Shown here one piece after another: positions 56,871 through 64,000 of a stretch of 64,000 bases of DNA. The stretch is taken from contig NZ_CP015136.1 in assembly GCF_001618865.1 (NCBI RefSeq), forward strand, positions 6,917,001 to 6,981,000, written 5' to 3'. The translations under genes were made by a program, and so were the position numbers. How positions within the stretch are numbered: position 1 is the stretch's first letter; each line of letters opens with the position of its first letter. The notes below the pieces were generated by a model. It did no database searches. It was not told where the DNA came from and saw only the letters and a program-made list of their open reading frames with translations. The DNA is from Luteitalea pratensis (GTDB lineage: Bacteria; Acidobacteriota; Vicinamibacteria; Vicinamibacterales; Vicinamibacteraceae).

Positions 56871-57889
56871 TGCGCCCCCTGCTGGTCAGGCGACACGGCT
56901 GAGCCGACCGGCCGGGCCGGTTTGGTCGGCTTCGGATTCACGATGCGCGCCTGACGCCAAATCTTCTTCTCCTGCGCGGCGATGAGCTCGTCGAGGCGCT
57001 TCATCTCTGGCGGGAAGTTCACAGACCCGAACGGATCGACGCGCCGACCGACCACGTACTCGGCGTTCAGGGGACGGAAGCGCAGGAAGAACAGGCGATT
57101 CTTCTCGTTGATCAGGGCGCGCAGGTCGTCGTAGCTCTTCGAACCGGCGGGCAGTTCTTCTGGTGCCAGCCCGAGAGCGGTAAGCAGCACGACGGCGAAC
57201 ACCTTGTCGCCCCCGGCGTTCAGGTGCATGCCGTTGACCGTCAGTGGTGCCTTGGCCGATGCCATCGCCTCGCGCATCGGGGTGAAGACGTCGGCAAACG
57301 GGACGCCGAGGCGAGCCGTGACGCGACGCATCGCGTCGGTGTACCGGGCCAGTTCGCGGTTCCGTGCGTCGACGTCCACGTGGACGAGCCGCTCGATCCG
57401 CTCATGGGCGATGGGCGACGCGAACGCAAGCCGTGGTGCCTCGACGCCGTTGTACTTCGCGGCTCGGTGCTGCGCGATGTAGGCCTCCAGATCCTTCTCG
57501 AACTGCGGCAGGCCGGCCTCCCCCTCGAACGACTCGTTGGCCCCGAAGAAGACAATCATCACGTCTGCCTTCTGCGCGGTGAGGTGCTGCGTCGCGTCGC
57601 CGAAGTTGAGCGGCCGCGGTTGCAGCGTCAACGTGTCGGCGCTCCACCCGAGATTGCGGACCGAGAGCTGCAGCTGCGGGTACAAGGCGAGCAGCGTCGT
57701 CTCGAAATGGTTGAAGTACTGCTGGCGGTCGGCCAGCGTGTTCCCGATCAGGATCACGCGGTCGTTGGGCCGCAGTTCGAGACGGGGCGTCGCCGCGTCG
57801 GGCTGCGCGAGCACCGTGCCGGCCACCAGCACGGCACCGGCGACGAGCGGCAGCACCCGGAGCATGCGTGTTCGAATCGTTGCTGACAT
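56867..57889 (-). CDS. SGNH/GDSL-like protein lacking the catalytic serine
   Basis: 340 residues with a signal peptide (near VLAQP). The fold is recognisable by block I VILIGNTLADR, block III VFFGANESFEG and the late VNGMHLNAGGDKV. Block I normally reads GDS; here it is G-N-T, so the nucleophile Ser is missing and Thr is the only candidate. Proteins of this type accompany PVC-type propeller dehydrogenases and may bind rather than hydrolyse glycans. The stop codon overlaps the propeller gene start (GTGA). It is the first gene of the operon. Confidence 0.85.
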   Translation of the reverse strand: MSATIRTRMLRVLPLVAGAVLVAGTVLAQPDAATPRLELRPNDRVILIGNTLADRQQYFNHFETTLLALYPQLQLSVRNLGWSADTLTLQPRPLNFGDATQHLTAQKADVMIVFFGANESFEGEAGLPQFEKDLEAYIAQHRAAKYNGVEAPRLAFASPIAHERIERLVHVDVDARNRELARYTDAMRRVTARLGVPFADVFTPMREAMASAKAPLTVNGMHLNAGGDKVFAVVLLTALGLAPEELPAGSKSYDDLRALINEKNRLFFLRFRPLNAEYVVGRRVDPFGSVNFPPEMKRLDELIAAQEKKIWRQARIVNPKPTKPARPVGSAVSPDQQGAQ

Positions 57890-57953
57890 GGTGGGCTGCC
57901 GGCGACTCTAACTGCTTCTGCGACGACCGGCAAGGCGCCACAGGACGAGCTCT

Positions 57954-58784
57954 CTAGCGACGCGGCAGGTGGTGATCCGCCGCGGCGGCGTCGGTGGCCA
58001 CCGCCTTCATCACCGGCAGCACGAAATCGAGGAGGGCGCCGGCATCGAGCAGATGCGCGGAGGCGTCGCCGATTCGGCCGCCCGAGTTGCCGGTCTGTTG
58101 GAGGAATCCGCCCACCAGCCGCGCGAAAAAGCGATCTGGCCAGTGGGGATGGGCACGCTCGCCGGTGTCGAACTCCTCCACCCAGCGCCAGATGCGGTGG
58201 CCAGCCTCGAACACCGGGACCTGGTAGCGCACGACGATCTTGCCTGGCGCGTCGAGCACATGTTCGGCATGGTGGAGGAACGTGACGGCGTCGTGGTCGC
58301 TGCCGAGCAGGAGGATACGCCCACGGAACGATGCGAGCCGCGCCAGCGCCGATCCGTGACCGTACGCGTAGTCCCATGGCTGCGTCCCGAATATGGCAGC
58401 AGCGTGTGGTCCGCGGCAGACGAAACGGACGACGTGGTCGTTGGCGACCGTGCCCGGCCACGTCCGCAACAGCTCGACAAGCGCCCCGTTCTCGCGCTGC
58501 GAACGGGCCGTGCGCGCGTCGAACGGCGGCAGCGACGCTCGCAGGTCGGCCTCGACGTCAGCCGGAAGCGTACCCGTGCCGACCTGATCGTAGTGTTCGG
58601 GACAGCTCGCGTACATGAATAGCGAACCGGTCGCCCCGACCGCATCCGAGAGCGCGAGGTGAATCTGATCGGGTCCGCCCGCAACCGCACCCACCGCCCG
58701 GACCGACGCATGCACCATCACCAGGTCGCCAGCGTGTACCCCCATCGCCACCGCGTCACGTGCCAGCGACTCGCGTGAATGCAT
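57954..58784 (-). CDS. AAC(3)-family N-acetyltransferase
   Basis: 276 residues from the ATG at 58784. The antibiotic_NAT fold is indicated by VMVHASVRAVGAVAGGPDQI near residue 22, the RTWPGTV and DHVVRFVCRGPHA segments and the GRILLLGSDHDAVTFLHHAEH signature. Family members acetylate the 3-amino group of aminoglycosides. Environmental homologues also include YokD-like proteins of unknown substrate, so resistance cannot be assumed. It is chromosomal, with no transposase or integron feature nearby. The likely active-site His lies in FLHHAEH. Confidence 0.87.
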   Translation of the reverse strand: MHSRESLARDAVAMGVHAGDLVMVHASVRAVGAVAGGPDQIHLALSDAVGATGSLFMYASCPEHYDQVGTGTLPADVEADLRASLPPFDARTARSQRENGALVELLRTWPGTVANDHVVRFVCRGPHAAAIFGTQPWDYAYGHGSALARLASFRGRILLLGSDHDAVTFLHHAEHVLDAPGKIVVRYQVPVFEAGHRIWRWVEEFDTGERAHPHWPDRFFARLVGGFLQQTGNSGGRIGDASAHLLDAGALLDFVLPVMKAVATDAAAADHHLPRR

Positions 58785-58790
58785 CTCTTT

Positions 58791-58870
58791 GCCCTTGCAC
58801 TTCCGGCCTTCGGACCCTCGGCCTTGGGCCTTGTCTTCTTCTGCGTTCGGCGTTCAGCGTCCGCCGTTCG
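58791..58870. repeat. heptanucleotide words between the AAC(3) and YpdA genes
   Basis: GCCCTTG, CACTTCC, GGCCTTC (58791-58811), then an 8-base unit, GGCCTTG twice (58820-58833), a TCTTCTTCT patch, and GCGTTCG, GCGTTCA, GCGTCCG, CCGTTCG (58843-58870). Two word types, GGCCTTC and GCGTTCA, are shared with the array at 52331-52414. Confidence 0.75.
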
Positions 58871-58879
58871 TCGCTGGCG

Positions 58880-59908
58880 TCACTCTTCCGTTTTCCAATG
58901 AATCGACGCAAACGGGATCGCCTCGGTGCGCTGCCCCGCGAGATGCGTCGCGATCTGCCGCGCATGGAACCGACCGTTCTCGATGAACCACCGGTTGGTC
59001 TTCAGTCCGCCGCAGACGGTGCCTGCCAGGAAGAGGCCGGGCCGCGCACTCTCGAACGTCGTCTCGTCGAAGATCGGGGTCCGGAACTCGTCGCTGGCGA
59101 AGGTGATGCCGAGTGTTTCGAGAAACGGGAAGTCGGGCCGATAACCGGTCATCGCGAGCACGAAGTCGTTGGGCACGGCGATGGTTCCGCCGGGTGCGCG
59201 CACCAGCACGACGCCTTCGCGAATCTCCTCCACGGTGGAATCGAAATACGTCCGAATCGACCCTTCCTTGATCCGGTTCTCCAGGTCGGGTCGAATCCAG
59301 TACTTGACGGTCTCCGAGAGCGACGGCCCCCGGATCACCATGGTCACCTCGGCGCCATGTCGATAGCAGTCGAGCGCGGCCTTGGCGGCCGAGTTCTTGC
59401 CGCCGATGACGATGACGCGCTGCTGCACGTAGGGATAGGGCTCCCGGTAGTAGTGGGTGAGCTTGGGAAGCTCGTCGCCAGGCACGCCGAGACGGTTCGG
59501 GAGGTCGAAGAAGCCGGTAGCCACGATGACGTTCCGGCTCTTGTGCACTCCGCGGGAGGTTTCGATGCGGAAATCGCCCTGGCTGCCGTGTACCGCCAGC
59601 ACGGCTTCGTAGAGCCGCACGTCCACCTGCTCACGCGCCGTCACGCCCCGGTAGTACTCGATGCCTTCCTCGCGCGTCGGCTTGTAGCCCTGTACCGGAA
59701 AGGGATGGCCCCCGATCTCGATCAGGTCCGGCGTCGAGAAGAACTCCATCCGGGCCGGGTAGCCGACAATCGAGTTCACCAGCGCGCCCTTGTCGAGGAC
59801 ACGCGCGGTCAGGCCCGCGTGCCGCGCCTCGATGGCGCACGCCAGGCCAACGGGCCCGGCACCGATGACTACTACGTCCACGACCTGCTCTTCGCTGCGG
59901 TTCTGCAC
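58880..59908 (-). CDS. ypdA: YpdA-family FAD/NAD(P)-dependent disulfide reductase
   Basis: 342 residues from a GTG at 59908. It is thioredoxin-reductase-like without the CxxC motif: FAD motif VVVIGAGPVGLACAIEA (13-29), NADPH motif VIVIGGKNSAAKAALD, and ATGFFD. The C-terminal LFLAGTVCGGLKTNRWFIENGR is characteristic of YpdA, the proposed bacillithiol disulfide reductase. Its presence suggests bacillithiol in this organism, but no bsh genes lie in the window. The gene is preceded by a 6-unit heptanucleotide array in the divergent gap. Confidence 0.9.
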   Translation of the reverse strand: MQNRSEEQVVDVVVIGAGPVGLACAIEARHAGLTARVLDKGALVNSIVGYPARMEFFSTPDLIEIGGHPFPVQGYKPTREEGIEYYRGVTAREQVDVRLYEAVLAVHGSQGDFRIETSRGVHKSRNVIVATGFFDLPNRLGVPGDELPKLTHYYREPYPYVQQRVIVIGGKNSAAKAALDCYRHGAEVTMVIRGPSLSETVKYWIRPDLENRIKEGSIRTYFDSTVEEIREGVVLVRAPGGTIAVPNDFVLAMTGYRPDFPFLETLGITFASDEFRTPIFDETTFESARPGLFLAGTVCGGLKTNRWFIENGRFHARQIATHLAGQRTEAIPFASIHWKTEE

Positions 59909-59988
59909 GGATCCATTGTCGCCCGCCTTCGCCTGTGGCTTCGGCGGGCAGGCCCTTCAGCCTCATGAGATCCGAATCCACGTGCCCA

Positions 59989-60030
59989 GGCCCTTCCCCT
60001 TCGGCGTTCGGCGTTCGGCGTTCGGCGTTC
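59989..60030. repeat. heptanucleotide array, 6 units, in a divergent promoter region
   Basis: GGCCCTT, CCCCTTC and then four identical GGCGTTC units (60003-60030). It lies between the divergent ypdA and zinc-ribbon genes, ending 20 bases before the GTG at 60051. TGATAC at 60036-60041 could be the -10 box of the zinc-ribbon gene. Confidence 0.85.
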
Positions 60031-60050
60031 GTCAGTGATACCGTCGCCGC

Positions 60051-60824
60051 GTGCACCCCAGCCTCGAACAGCTCCATCGCCTGCAGGGACTCGAACGCCA
60101 GGCGGCAGCCCTGCGCGCCGACATCGACGCCGTGGACAAGCGGCGGCGCGAAATCGAGGCGCCCGTCCTTGACGCCCGCGCGGCACTCGACGCGCTCAAC
60201 GCGACAATCGAGGACCGTCAGGCCCAGCGACGCGCCGGCGACCGCGATGTCGCGTCGGCCCAGCAGCGGCTGACCAAGTTCAAGCAGCAGTTGATGGCGG
60301 TGACAAACGCGCGCGAATACGAGGCCGTGCAGCACGAGATCGCCACCGTCGAAGGTGAAATGAAGGTACGTGAAGACCAGACCATCTCGCTGCTGTTCGA
60401 GCTGGACGAGCTGACACCCCAGGCCGAGGCCGCCGGCCGCACGTTGGCCGATCGCCAGGATGCCGCCGGGGTCGCGCTGGCCGGGGAAGCCGACGAGACG
60501 CAGCGCCACAGGCTCGAGCTGGCGGCGGTCGAGGGCAGCATCGCGGTCCTTCGACCGACGATAGAAGCGGGCGCTCTCGCCATCTACGACCGCGCCGCGA
60601 AGCGTTACCCGCTACACGCCGTGGCCGACCTGATCGGCGAGCTGTGCGTCGGCTGCAACGTGAAGAACCGACACATGATCACATCCGAGGTGCGCCGGGG
60701 CGAGAAGCTCATACAGTGCGAGAACTGCACCCGCCTGCTGTATGCGATCAAGGCGGCACCCGGGCAGGCCGCCACGCCTGTCCGCCGTAGCGTTGGCGAA
60801 GGCGGAGCGCCCCCGGGCACGTAG
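60051..60824 (+). CDS. coiled-coil protein with C-terminal C4-type zinc ribbon
   Basis: 257 residues from a GTG at 60051. Residues 1-195 are an uninterrupted antiparallel coiled coil rich in Ala, Arg and Glu (LTKFKQQLMAVTNAREYEAV in the middle). The C-terminal zf-RING_7-type ribbon has CVGCN near 202-206 and CENC near 225-228. The family is widely conserved and is suspected to bind nucleic acid or chaperone partners; its role is not settled. The last 16 residues (PVRRSVGEGGAPPGT) are coded by a palindromic intergenic element, so they are not part of the family core. Confidence 0.9.
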   Translation: MHPSLEQLHRLQGLERQAAALRADIDAVDKRRREIEAPVLDARAALDALNATIEDRQAQRRAGDRDVASAQQRLTKFKQQLMAVTNAREYEAVQHEIATVEGEMKVREDQTISLLFELDELTPQAEAAGRTLADRQDAAGVALAGEADETQRHRLELAAVEGSIAVLRPTIEAGALAIYDRAAKRYPLHAVADLIGELCVGCNVKNRHMITSEVRRGEKLIQCENCTRLLYAIKAAPGQAATPVRRSVGEGGAPPGT

Positions 60825-60939
60825 GCGTCAACCCTGGTCGATGACATCCGGCAGGCCGGCTCTCCTTGGCCGTCGAAGCGCGTTTGCGCAAAGGTGGCTG
60901 AGCCCGGCCGCCAGGCGACCGCCAAGCACGGCCGGCGGC

Positions 60940-62121
60940 TCACCGAGCGACTGGCTCGAGCCGGACGATGCGGGTCGTTGCGCCCGCCGTGCGGCTCTCG
61001 AAGGCCACGTAGATGAAGCCGTCAGGGCTTTCTCGCACGTCGCGAATCCGCCCGCGACGCTGGACGATCTGCTCGACGTTGATCACACGACGGCCGTCGA
61101 GCGTGAGGCGCACGAGCTGCTCTCCGCCCAGCGCGCCGGCAAGGAAACTCCCGCGCCAGGCAGGGAACTTGTCGCCGGTATACCGAACCAGCCCTGACGG
61201 CGCGATCGACGGCACCCACACGTGGACGGGTGGCTCCATGCCGTCACGCAGCGTGGCGGCGTGGATGGCGGCGCCCGTGCGATACATGACACCGAAGCCG
61301 ACGACCGGCCAACCGTAGTTGCGGCCCGCCTCGACGAGATTCAGCTCGTCTCCGCCTTGCGGGCCGTGCTCGGTGAGCCAGACCTCGTTCGTGTCAGCGT
61401 CCACCACCAGGCCCTGTTCATTGCGGTGACCGTAGCTCCAGATCTCCGGCAGCGCCCCCGCCCGGCCCACGAACGGGTTGTCGGCCGGCACTCGCCCGTC
61501 GTCATGGAGCCGCAGGACCTTGCCGTGGTGGGTCGAGAGATCCTGCGCCGGATGCGTCGTCAGATCGCCCTTCGGGTAGACCTGCCTGTCGCCGATGGTC
61601 ACAAACAGGTATTCCTGCCGGTCGAAGGCGAGACGCGACCCGAAGTGTGCCTCGCCGTCGGACCAGGCCTGCGCTTCGACCACCTGCTCCACAGAATTCA
61701 GGCGGTCCTGATCGAAGCGGCCACGGATCACGGCGGTGGTATTGCGGGCGCCGTCGGGCGAGGCCTTCGAGTAGCTGAGGTAGATGAGACGGTTCTCGGC
61801 AAACCGCGGGTGTGGCACCACGTCAAGCAGGCCGCCCTGACCGCCGGCGCGTACCGGAGGAACCCCCGCGACAGGCTCGGCCACCAATTGGCCGTTGCGA
61901 ACGATGCGGAGTCGGCCGGCACGCTCGGTGACCAGCATGTCTCCGCCGGGCAGGAAGGCCATCGCCCAGGGCACCTCCAACCCGTCGGCGACGGTCACGA
62001 GACGAAAGTCGTCCAGAGCCGAGCGCTCCAGTCCCTCCTGCGCGTGCGCAAGCAGAGGCACAGCTGAGTTCAGCAGGAGCGCGAACAATGCCGAGCCGAA
62101 GTGCGAACGCTGGTACTCCAT
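60940..62121 (-). CDS. PQQ-dependent sugar dehydrogenase (aldose sugar dehydrogenase type)
   Basis: 393 residues from the ATG at 62121. Upstream in-frame codons are the heptanucleotide array and are not expected to be translated. A signal peptide (near LLAHAQ) is followed by a six-bladed propeller of the GSDH family: VPWAMAFLPGGDMLVTERAG, the catalytic-His region AHFGSRLAFD, a Ca/PQQ-binding region around YGHRNEQGL, and EHGPQGGDELNLV. It should oxidise aldoses in the periplasm using PQQ. No pqq genes are in the window. Confidence 0.93.
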   Translation of the reverse strand: MEYQRSHFGSALFALLLNSAVPLLAHAQEGLERSALDDFRLVTVADGLEVPWAMAFLPGGDMLVTERAGRLRIVRNGQLVAEPVAGVPPVRAGGQGGLLDVVPHPRFAENRLIYLSYSKASPDGARNTTAVIRGRFDQDRLNSVEQVVEAQAWSDGEAHFGSRLAFDRQEYLFVTIGDRQVYPKGDLTTHPAQDLSTHHGKVLRLHDDGRVPADNPFVGRAGALPEIWSYGHRNEQGLVVDADTNEVWLTEHGPQGGDELNLVEAGRNYGWPVVGFGVMYRTGAAIHAATLRDGMEPPVHVWVPSIAPSGLVRYTGDKFPAWRGSFLAGALGGEQLVRLTLDGRRVINVEQIVQRRGRIRDVRESPDGFIYVAFESRTAGATTRIVRLEPVAR

Positions 62122-62143
62122 GTCTGCAACCTTCCCGGACGTC

Positions 62144-62192
62144 GACTCCCGACTCCCGTTTCCCGACTCCCGATTCCCGATTCCCGATTCGC
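62144..62192. repeat. heptanucleotide array, 7 exact units, in a divergent promoter region
   Basis: GACTCCC, GACTCCC, GTTTCCC, GACTCCC, GATTCCC, GATTCCC, GATTCGC with no indel. It occupies 49 of the 91 bases between the divergent sugar dehydrogenase (62121) and RNase H (62213) genes. Confidence 0.9.
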
Positions 62193-62199
62193 GACAGGT

Positions 62200-62205
62200 T
62201 ACGAT
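62200..62205 (+). promoter_or_regulatory. -10 box of the RNase H gene, leaderless
   Basis: TACGAT ends seven bases before the ATG at 62213, directly downstream of the heptanucleotide array. The array therefore occupies the position of the -35 element. Confidence 0.4.
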
Positions 62206-62212
62206 CTTCCCG

Positions 62213-62764
62213 ATGATTACGGCGTACACGGATGGTGGCGCGCGAGGGAACCCCGGGCCGGCCGGCTACGGGGTGCACATCCTCGACGGGGACGACAACA
62301 CACTGGCGGAACTGGTAGGGCCGCTCGGACATGCCACCAACAACGTCGCCGAATATTCGGGCCTGATCGCGGCCCTGCAATGGGCGGTGGACCACGGCCA
62401 CCGGCGGGTCCGCGTGCGCATGGACTCCGAGCTGGTGATCAAGCAGATGCGCGGCGAGTACAAGGTCAAGCACGCGACGATGCAGGAGCTGCACGCGGAC
62501 GCGAAGCGGCTGATCGCGAAGCTGGAGCGGGTGACGTTCGAGCACGTCAGGCGCGAGCAGAACAAGGTCGCCGACGGGCTCTCCAACCAGGCCATGGACA
62601 TCGTCGAAGGCAAGCCACCGGCGGAAGCGCCGGCCGCGGCTGCCCCTGCCGAGCCGGCCCTGCTGGCGCCGCGCGCGATCAGCATCCCCCGTCCCCCGAA
62701 GCCGGAACAGGCCGGCAAGGGCGGGCGGCCGTCGGCGCCACGCTTCGATTTCGACCTGGAGTGA
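62213..62764 (+). CDS. ribonuclease HI family protein with Pro/Ala-rich tail
   Basis: 183 residues from the ATG at 62213. It belongs to the short RNase HI subgroup (cf. Rv2228c N-terminal domain) that cuts RNA in RNA-DNA hybrids. Catalytic acidic residues lie in YTDGGARGNPG (Asp7), NNVAEYSGL (Glu), RMDSELVIKQM (Asp) and NKVADGLSNQA (Asp). A 50-residue Pro/Ala/Lys-rich extension ends the protein (from about EGKPPAEAP to FDFDLE) and is likely disordered. The basic protrusion of E. coli RNase HI is absent. Confidence 0.92.
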   Translation: MITAYTDGGARGNPGPAGYGVHILDGDDNTLAELVGPLGHATNNVAEYSGLIAALQWAVDHGHRRVRVRMDSELVIKQMRGEYKVKHATMQELHADAKRLIAKLERVTFEHVRREQNKVADGLSNQAMDIVEGKPPAEAPAAAAPAEPALLAPRAISIPRPPKPEQAGKGGRPSAPRFDFDLE

Positions 62765-62816
62765 TTGGTCGACCTTCGCATCGGCCGGGTGCCGAATGAC
62801 GAACACCAGGAGCTGA

Positions 62817-63596
62817 TCAGGCCGGCGTTCTCACGGGCCGGATGGCGGCGACCATCCTGCCCGCTGAACTTCCGTCGACCCGATACGAGTGCAGCAGCGC
62901 CGCGTGCCTCACGGTGCACAACCCCGCCAGGTGGATGTTGGCCGGATCCAGACGCGCGGCGGCGAGTTGGTCGCGCGTGATGGTCCACAGGTCGAGGAGG
63001 TACTTGCCCGGCGGCACCCGCGGGACCCACCACGTCCCGCGCGCGGCCTCGTGCGGCCACGCGGCGGCGAACGCGTCGACGACCTCCTGCCCGACCTCGT
63101 ATGACTCGGGCCCGACACAAGGGCCGATGGCAGCGATGAGGTCTTCGGGCCGGCTCCCGAACGTCACCGCAAGTACTTCCACCATCCGAGAAGCGGCGCC
63201 AGCGACGGTTCCGCGCCAGCCGGCATGCACGGCGGCGACCACGCCCGTGCGTGGATCGGCAAACAGGAGCGGGACGCAATCGGCCGTACGGACGGCGAGT
63301 GCCACGTCGTGCTGGTCGGTGGCGAGCAGATCCCCCTCCGGCCACGTGCCGTCACATGGCGCCACGGCCTCGGTGTGCACCGTGATGCCGTGTACCTGCC
63401 GCAACCGCCAGAGGTGCGACGATTCCACGCCGAGCCAGTTCGAGAGCGTCTCCCAGCCCGCCCCCTCATCGGCATGCGGGAGGTCGAGGCCGCGCCCGGT
63501 GAAGACATGGCGGGCGTGCGGCTCGAGAGCTTCGCATCGCAGCGCCGGCCCCCACGGCGTCTCGAACCACGTGAAAGGGCTCATCGGCGCAGGCAT
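62817..63596 (-). CDS. pgeF: peptidoglycan editing factor PgeF / multicopper polyphenol oxidase family (YfiH)
   Basis: 259 residues from the ATG at 63596. An ATG four codons later is an alternative. The Cu-oxidase_4 fold is shown by LRQVHG, the RTADCVPLLFAD motif, VHAGWRGTVAGA and IGPCVGPESYEVG, with conserved His, Cys, His metal ligands. YfiH-type proteins act as purine nucleoside phosphorylases or prevent L-Ser misincorporation into peptidoglycan precursors. The gene is convergent with the RNase H gene (52-base gap). Confidence 0.93.
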   Translation of the reverse strand: MPAPMSPFTWFETPWGPALRCEALEPHARHVFTGRGLDLPHADEGAGWETLSNWLGVESSHLWRLRQVHGITVHTEAVAPCDGTWPEGDLLATDQHDVALAVRTADCVPLLFADPRTGVVAAVHAGWRGTVAGAASRMVEVLAVTFGSRPEDLIAAIGPCVGPESYEVGQEVVDAFAAAWPHEAARGTWWVPRVPPGKYLLDLWTITRDQLAAARLDPANIHLAGLCTVRHAALLHSYRVDGSSAGRMVAAIRPVRTPA

Positions 63597-64000
63597 CGTC
63601 ACGGGTCGATGATGCAACGGCAGGAGGCACACGCCAACTGCCGTTACCCGCGCGGTTCACGACGGCGGACGCCGATCATTGGACGCGGATATTCACGCAG
63701 GCCAGCCCAATCGACTTGCCGTGTGAACTGCGGTTGACAATTGCCGCTCTGTCCGCGCCTCGAGCCGACTGCCTCCCGTCGTCGCACTGGCGACCGAACC
63801 AACATGTTGGCAATGACTTACAGAGTTGCCTTGGTGACGAGGCGAGCCATGGCGCGACTCTTGAAATACAGGAGGCGGACGGCGGATCCGCACGCGTGGC
63901 GCATGTCGCCACCTGGCCAGAGGCCGGAGCGAGGTCCCCGTCCTTCCTTGCCGACGCGGCGTTCGAGTGAATCGCCGCGACGCACCAGCCGTACACGGAG
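63597..64000. other. window end without a supported gene
   Basis: About 400 bases of somewhat lower GC. Short open frames exist on both strands (for example 63716-63970 plus, 63676-63996 minus), but they have Cys/Ser/Arg-rich compositions and no recognisable motif, and none has a convincing ribosome-binding site. A TTGACA hexamer at 63734-63739 has no matching -10 box. A gene entering from beyond 64000 cannot be excluded. Confidence 0.4.

Noticed and set aside
63676-63996. A 106-codon minus-strand gene at the window end
   Set aside because: Cys/Ser/Ala-rich composition, no motif, no ribosome-binding site; comparable open frames exist on the other strand.

Overview
The window is a GC-rich (roughly two-thirds G+C), gene-dense bacterial chromosome segment. 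An outer-membrane LptD, several lipoproteins, a PadR regulator beside a very large orphan FtsX/MacB-type permease (the ADOP arrangement), a YpdA-type reductase and many secreted TPR, propeller and HEAT proteins suggest an Acidobacteriota genome, most likely Vicinamibacteria (Luteitalea-like). This is an inference from gene content; no 16S rRNA gene is present.

Layout. 1-7 kb: HEAT-repeat lipoprotein (partial), deoxynucleoside kinase, accD-folC, lptD and a sugar-nucleotide epimerase. 7-17 kb: membrane acyltransferase, radical SAM protein, htpX, thiC with a TPP riboswitch, hrpB and an rRNA methyltransferase. 17-33 kb: rpiB-glyA-dinG, a GT-C glycosyltransferase, a DUF885 peptidase, a TPR protein with yggS, a DivIVA-like coiled-coil protein, lepA-lepB, citrate synthase and a processive GT2 glycosyltransferase. 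34-40 kb: mutS2-dnaG-rpoD, closed by the only clear intrinsic terminator. 40-45 kb: padR with the permease, an M19 dipeptidase and a DinB-like protein. 45.5-48 kb: a small accessory island made of a tRNA(CAU), a 96-bp tandem array containing tRNA 3'-end sequence, a frameshifted phage-type gene, a cupin gene, a second array copy and an MscS-like fragment. 48-64 kb: a TPR protein, DUF488, a threonine dehydratase, an SGNH / propeller-cupredoxin / ThuA operon, an AAC(3)-family protein, YpdA, a zinc-ribbon coiled-coil protein, a sugar dehydrogenase, an RNase H and a PgeF/YfiH protein.

The most unusual content is between genes. Many intergenic spaces hold short arrays whose unit sequence differs from locus to locus but whose period is almost always exactly seven bases. 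The longest are 12 units at 52331-52414, 10 at 53307-53376 and 7 at 62144-62192. A second family is small hairpins with a three-base loop, in which stem sequences change on both sides and keep pairing. A third family is AT-rich or CAAGGGA-rich imperfect inverted repeats, mostly between convergent genes. Some of these elements supply the stop codon or the N-terminal codons of neighbouring genes.

Several genes appear to have a -10 box only 6-8 bases before the start codon, which suggests leaderless mRNAs. Operons often use 4-base start/stop overlaps (accD-folC, TPR-yggS, dnaG-rpoD, lepA-lepB, SGNH-propeller).
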